Shown here one piece after another: positions 60,224 through 64,000 of a DNA stretch of 64,000 nucleotides; the first letter of the stretch is position 1; every line of letters starts with the position of its first letter. Below the pieces are notes generated by a model. That model was given only the letters and a program-made list of their open reading frames with translations. It ran no database searches and was not told where the DNA came from. Source of the DNA: Bradyrhizobium sp. ORS 285 (GTDB taxonomy: Bacteria > Pseudomonadota > Alphaproteobacteria > Rhizobiales > Xanthobacteraceae). Made by a program: the position numbers and the translations under genes. The stretch spans positions 6,437,001 to 6,501,000 of the forward strand of contig NZ_LT859959.1 in assembly GCF_900176205.1 (NCBI RefSeq), written 5' to 3'.

Positions 60224-63200
60224 TCACGCCGCTTCGCCGAGATAGCGCAGCTCCGGGGCGGCCAGCAGGTAGCTGGTCGCGCGATCCGCGAGGCTCGACA
60301 CGTTCACCGCCGTGTTGACCGCAAAGCCCGAATTGTTGATTGCCGTGATCAGCGCGGCGCGGTTGGCGGTGGCGCGGGCCGATCCGATGGTGTTCTGCAC
60401 GGTCTCGGCGGAGGTGAAGGGATCGCTGGTCTGCACGACGGGCTTGCTCCACGTCAGCGTCTGGACGGCCGGATCGATGGTGTATTTCAGGTACTCGAGC
60501 TTGATCGGCAGCGTGTGGTCGGGAGGCGGGACCGTAGGCACCAGCGTGAAGCCGGTGAGCACGTTGGGAATCGTCGTGTCGTTAAGCGGATCGACTCCCT
60601 TCGGCACGCCGTTGGAATCGAAGTCGCGTTTCTCCCACATTGCCTTGGAAATGTTCTGCAGCTGCATCTCCGCGAGGAACTGGCTGTTTTCCTCGGTGGT
60701 GAACTGCAGTGTCAGATTCGAGGTGAGCTGCGCGACGCCGACAGGACCGACGCCGAACGTGGTGGTTGGGTTCACCTGCGCCGGCGAAAGCGTGATGTCG
60801 ACGATCGAATCGTTCGGATTGGTGGTGATGCTCTTGAGAAATTGATAGGCGCTGAGCGGGATGTTGCTGACCACGGTGCACTGGAAGCTGTGGCCGTCCA
60901 CCAGCCAGTCGAGCCCGGTCGACGGGTCGAAGGTATTGAGCAGGCCAGTCGTTGCGTTGATCTGCAGCACCGGTGGCGGCGGCGGATCGGTATCATCCGC
61001 GGCGGCGTCGGCCAGTGCGAGCATCGCCGAGCGGCGCGCGAGCTTCGCGCTGCTGCCGGGAGCCTTGGGCAGCATCTGGCTCGTGAAGGTGCCCCAGTCC
61101 ACCGTGGTGTCGCCGGAGCGCGGGGCGTGGCCGAAGCCGATGGTGAAGGAGATGATGTCGAGATCGACATCGACCTCGCCCGAGAAGTCCGGTCCCCAGA
61201 TCTCGGCGCCGACGCCGACGTGGATGGTGATCGTGATGGTGGTGAACCACAGATCGATCGAGAACGACGCGCCGAGGTCGATCGAAGCCGAGATGTAGTA
61301 ATGCAGCGGCTGGAACACGAGCAGGAAGTCCGCCTCGACGTCGAACCAGGCGCGGAGCCCGCCGCTCGACCACACCGCGCTGAGGCTGCCGCCGGCCATC
61401 ACCGCGCTCGAGGTCAGCGCAAAATATTCGCCGCCCGAGATCGTCAGTTGCGGAGTGACCTGCCAGTTCAGGCCCAGCCGCGGCACCACAGGATAATATT
61501 TCGGCACGTTGTAGTGGCTGCTGTAGCCGCCGAGCGTGACCACGAACTGGCCGGCATAATCGCCGGAATACCAGAGATAGAAGGCGAAGCCGCCGGTCAG
61601 GTGGCAGTCCTTGGAAAGCAAATAGGAGGCGCTGGTGAGCTGTCCGGCGATCGACAGCACGCCCTGCGACGGCTTGATCGAAGCCTTGATTGCGAGCTGG
61701 GCGAAGGCCAGCGGCGTCGCCGGCGCGGGCGGCAGCGACAGCGACGACAGCCCGAGGATATCGACCTCGAAATCCTTGCCGAGCGAAACCGTCAGCAGCG
61801 CGAACGTATCGAGCAGCTCGAAGCTGGTGAAACGCAGTCCCGCGGCGAACCAGTATTCGCCGATCTCCGGCGCGATCACGCCGGATTGGCTGAGCGTCTG
61901 CATGGTGGCGGCGACCTGCGAGCCGATGTCGCCGCTGGGGCTGGAATTCGGCGCATTGATGCCGACGGCCCATTGCACCAGCGGGAAGTCCGCAACCCCG
62001 CTGACGTCGGGGATCAGCAGCTGGCGATTGATGCCGAAGCCCGCCGAAACTCCGGTCACGAAGAAGAAGCTCGGGCCGCCGAGCGGCGCGTCCAGCACCG
62101 CGTAAAGGAAGAAGGACGGATCGCCCTCGTAGGTGGCGTATCCCGCCAGGGCGCCCAGCGAGATCGGACCCATCTCCAGCGACAGCTCGCCGTAGAGATC
62201 GACCGGATCGATCTTTCCGACCAGCGCGCCGGAGATCGCAAGCTCGCCCGCCTGCAAAGATGCGCTGATTCCCGCAACGGTGAAGCTCGGCTGAAAACTC
62301 GTGAGCGGCGATCCTGCGCCCAGCCCCATCAGCCCGATTTCAAGCGGACCGATCGTGACCGTCGCATTGATCAGCGCCCACAGCTTGGCATCCGTGGTGT
62401 CGTAGTGGACACCGACCTTCTGGATCGACACCGGCCCGATGCTCTGCTGCACCGCGAACCATTTGGTGCCGTCGGACGCAGTCGCGGGCGTATCGCCCGT
62501 TGGCCGCTGTTGCGCAGGCGGCGTCGGCGGAGCAGCCGGCGCCGGTGCCTCTGCGAGCGACGTTCCCGGAGCCTCTGAGAGCGACGCTGTTGGCGTGCCG
62601 ATGGTGATCGACGTCTTGCTGCCGTTGACGTCGAACTCCATGGTGAGCGCGACGCCGTTGGGAAGGCCGGTGGCTGGCGGCCGCGGATAGGCCGCGGGAA
62701 ACTTGCTAAAGCCGTCGATGATCTTGCCGGCCTGGGTCTCCGTCAGCACGGGAACCGAGGCCATGCCCTGAATCGAATCCAGCGCGACATCGCCGAACTT
62801 GGAGATCGCCGATCCGACCAGCGGCAGCTTCGACAGGAGGATCGACGTGCTCGTCGCCATGCCGAAATAGAACTGCCAGCGGTTGGTCGCGTCGTACCAG
62901 ATGGCGACATCGGCGGCGCCCCAGGTCTTCGAGATCGCGCCAAGCAGCAGGATCTGCTGGGTAATGTCGTAGGCACCGTCGACTTCGGTGAGATCGAGAT
63001 CGAGCCCGGGCGGGATGTCGGGCGGCGTGATGCCGACGATGCCGCAGAGATCGGCGATGGTGACGACCTCATCGTCGACCGCCTTCCACTGCATGCTGAG
63101 AACGGTGTCTTTCTGAAAATCGAGGTTGACCGTGAACTGGTTCGATCCGACCAGGATCTCGCCATGGACGTTGCCCGTCCAGGTCTTGGCAGGCGTGCCG

Positions 63201-64000
63201 GAATAGGTGATTGCAACGCCGCCGCTGATCTTCTTCAGGATCGGGTCGCTCTCATTCACATAGTCAATCTCGGCCTCGAAGCTGAAATTGCCCGCCGCCG
63301 AGCCGTAGGTCATATCGAGCTTCGACAGCACGATCTGGATGGGGGTTGGAAGACTCACCCCGAAGATGGTCCCGATCTGAGAGATCAGGTCGGAGAGATT
63401 GATCGATTGCCCCGGCTCGCTGCCGCCCTCGAAGGCCCAGTTCGGCGAGGGGTCGTACGCCGCCGTCAGCGCCAGCGGGGCGTTGGCGATGGTGAAATGC
63501 GAGCCGAATTGGAACGATTGCACGGCGCTCGACGCATAGCTGATCGCCATGTCGATTTCGGTCAGCGTGAAGCCCGGGATCACACTGAGCGAGCCGTTCG
63601 CTCCGACATTCAGCGAATACGTGCTCTGCTGGATGTCGGCGGTCGCGCTGAACACCGAAACCGCCATATCGCTGGCCGTGCCGGGCAATTTCAGTCCTTG
63701 GGCGAACTGGCCAAGGAAGTCATTGATGTCGATGACCTTGCCTTGCTGCAGTCCCACCGTCATCACCAGCGACGGATAGGTGATCCCGACCTCGAGCGGC
63801 GCGGTGGCGACGATGAAGTCCGCCGCGACCAGGAGTGAGAAGCCGTTGCCGTCGGGCGGCGAGGTCGAACCGTTCCACAGCACCGGGATCGTCACAGCGG
63901 CGATCAGGCGCTGCAGCTGGAACACGCCGCCGATGACGGTCCAGTTGGTGCCGAGCGAGATCTCGAACTGCAGGTTGGAGATCGACCACGTCTTGGTGTT
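60224..64000 (-). CDS. DUF6603-like giant protein, 5' end outside window
   Basis: At least 1258 residues are visible and the frame is open to the right edge, so the start is missing. The visible N-terminal part consists of beta-rich repeats (LNVGANGSLSVIPGFTLTEI). Near residue 480 is a Pro/Ala linker (APAPAAPPTPPAQQRP). The middle region contains FFFVTGVSAGFGINRQLLIP and DVSGVADFPLVQWAVG, which match my memory of the DUF6603 family, followed by long beta-strands of alternating aromatics (HYYISASIDLGASFSIDLWF, TTITITIHVGVGAEIWGPDF). No membrane helix is obvious. It is the first visible gene of the operon. Confidence 0.75.
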   Translation of the reverse strand, partial: NTKTWSISNLQFEISLGTNWTVIGGVFQLQRLIAAVTIPVLWNGSTSPPDGNGFSLLVAADFIVATAPLEVGITYPSLVMTVGLQQGKVIDINDFLGQFAQGLKLPGTASDMAVSVFSATADIQQSTYSLNVGANGSLSVIPGFTLTEIDMAISYASSAVQSFQFGSHFTIANAPLALTAAYDPSPNWAFEGGSEPGQSINLSDLISQIGTIFGVSLPTPIQIVLSKLDMTYGSAAGNFSFEAEIDYVNESDPILKKISGGVAITYSGTPAKTWTGNVHGEILVGSNQFTVNLDFQKDTVLSMQWKAVDDEVVTIADLCGIVGITPPDIPPGLDLDLTEVDGAYDITQQILLLGAISKTWGAADVAIWYDATNRWQFYFGMATSTSILLSKLPLVGSAISKFGDVALDSIQGMASVPVLTETQAGKIIDGFSKFPAAYPRPPATGLPNGVALTMEFDVNGSKTSITIGTPTASLSEAPGTSLAEAPAPAAPPTPPAQQRPTGDTPATASDGTKWFAVQQSIGPVSIQKVGVHYDTTDAKLWALINATVTIGPLEIGLMGLGAGSPLTSFQPSFTVAGISASLQAGELAISGALVGKIDPVDLYGELSLEMGPISLGALAGYATYEGDPSFFLYAVLDAPLGGPSFFFVTGVSAGFGINRQLLIPDVSGVADFPLVQWAVGINAPNSSPSGDIGSQVAATMQTLSQSGVIAPEIGEYWFAAGLRFTSFELLDTFALLTVSLGKDFEVDILGLSSLSLPPAPATPLAFAQLAIKASIKPSQGVLSIAGQLTSASYLLSKDCHLTGGFAFYLWYSGDYAGQFVVTLGGYSSHYNVPKYYPVVPRLGLNWQVTPQLTISGGEYFALTSSAVMAGGSLSAVWSSGGLRAWFDVEADFLLVFQPLHYYISASIDLGASFSIDLWFTTITITIHVGVGAEIWGPDFSGEVDVDLDIISFTIGFGHAPRSGDTTVDWGTFTSQMLPKAPGSSAKLARRSAMLALADAAADDTDPPPPPVLQINATTGLLNTFDPSTGLDWLVDGHSFQCTVVSNIPLSAYQFLKSITTNPNDSIVDITLSPAQVNPTTTFGVGPVGVAQLTSNLTLQFTTEENSQFLAEMQLQNISKAMWEKRDFDSNGVPKGVDPLNDTTIPNVLTGFTLVPTVPPPDHTLPIKLEYLKYTIDPAVQTLTWSKPVVQTSDPFTSAETVQNTIGSARATANRAALITAINNSGFAVNTAVNVSSLADRATSYLLAAPELRYLGEAA

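Noticed and set aside
60137..62578. An 813-codon open frame on the plus strand opposite the DUF6603-like gene
   Set aside because: Its composition (Arg, Asp, His, Gly) is that of an antisense shadow, whereas the minus strand encodes a coherent beta-rich protein.
1..64000. CRISPR arrays, rRNA genes, replication origins
   Set aside because: No regularly spaced direct repeats and no rRNA or origin signatures were seen.

Overview
The window looks like the chromosome of an alphaproteobacterium close to Bradyrhizobium (Nitrobacteraceae). This rests on high GC with strong C/G third positions, the overall gene content, several families of palindromic intergenic repeats I associate with that group, and a RIME-like mosaic repeat. 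No ribosomal or marker gene confirms it, so the genus is an inference.

Layout. Positions 1-8 kb hold housekeeping genes: the 5' part of a GluQ tRNA-modifying enzyme, an AlkA-like DNA glycosylase, an NHL propeller protein, an HNH endonuclease, a membrane GGDEF-EAL protein, and a permease plus MgtC/DUF4010 pair. Positions 8-11 kb are a decayed stretch: degenerate sequence, a frameshifted APH-type kinase, and an IS5-family element inserted in an intergenic palindrome whose intact sister lies just downstream. Positions 12-14 kb hold an RNA-repair/ribosome-rescue pair, rtcB-prfH, behind a possible leader peptide. Positions 14-25 kb hold an amidohydrolase, a YegD-type Hsp70, two tandem membrane proteins of an unrecognised family, a GNAT, a Tat-exported epoxide-hydrolase-like enzyme with a divergent CadC-like/TPR regulator, and an orphan Flp pilin. 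Positions 25-32 kb are copper- and amine-related (a cytosolic Csp-like copper protein, a copper amine oxidase with a divergent FeaR-like AraC regulator), followed by an acyl-CoA synthetase and a Tat-exported flavin oxidase. Positions 32-45 kb are mixed envelope genes, including an HtrA-like protein that lacks the protease triad, an RTX lipase, hydrolases, ClpP-like, DsbA-like, TauE, PsiF-like and AbrB-like proteins, then DsbB.

At 45.9 kb a tRNA-Leu(CAA) is followed at once by a P4-type tyrosine integrase with GTTGGTAT direct repeats in front of it. This looks like the end of an integrated island that continues past the right edge. After a decayed gene comes the most interesting region, 48.2-64.0 kb: a minus-strand run of six large tightly packed genes (at least 1258, 723, 1382, 1164, 361 and 306 aa). 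They encode beta-rich proteins with very few lysines and arginines and no signal peptides. One resembles the DUF6603 family, one is an Ig plus double beta-propeller protein, and two are tandem paralogues. I know of no described function for this set, and it is the best candidate here for an uncharacterised system, possibly a surface or released protein assembly.

All assignments come from reading the sequence and from memory of protein families. No database search was run.
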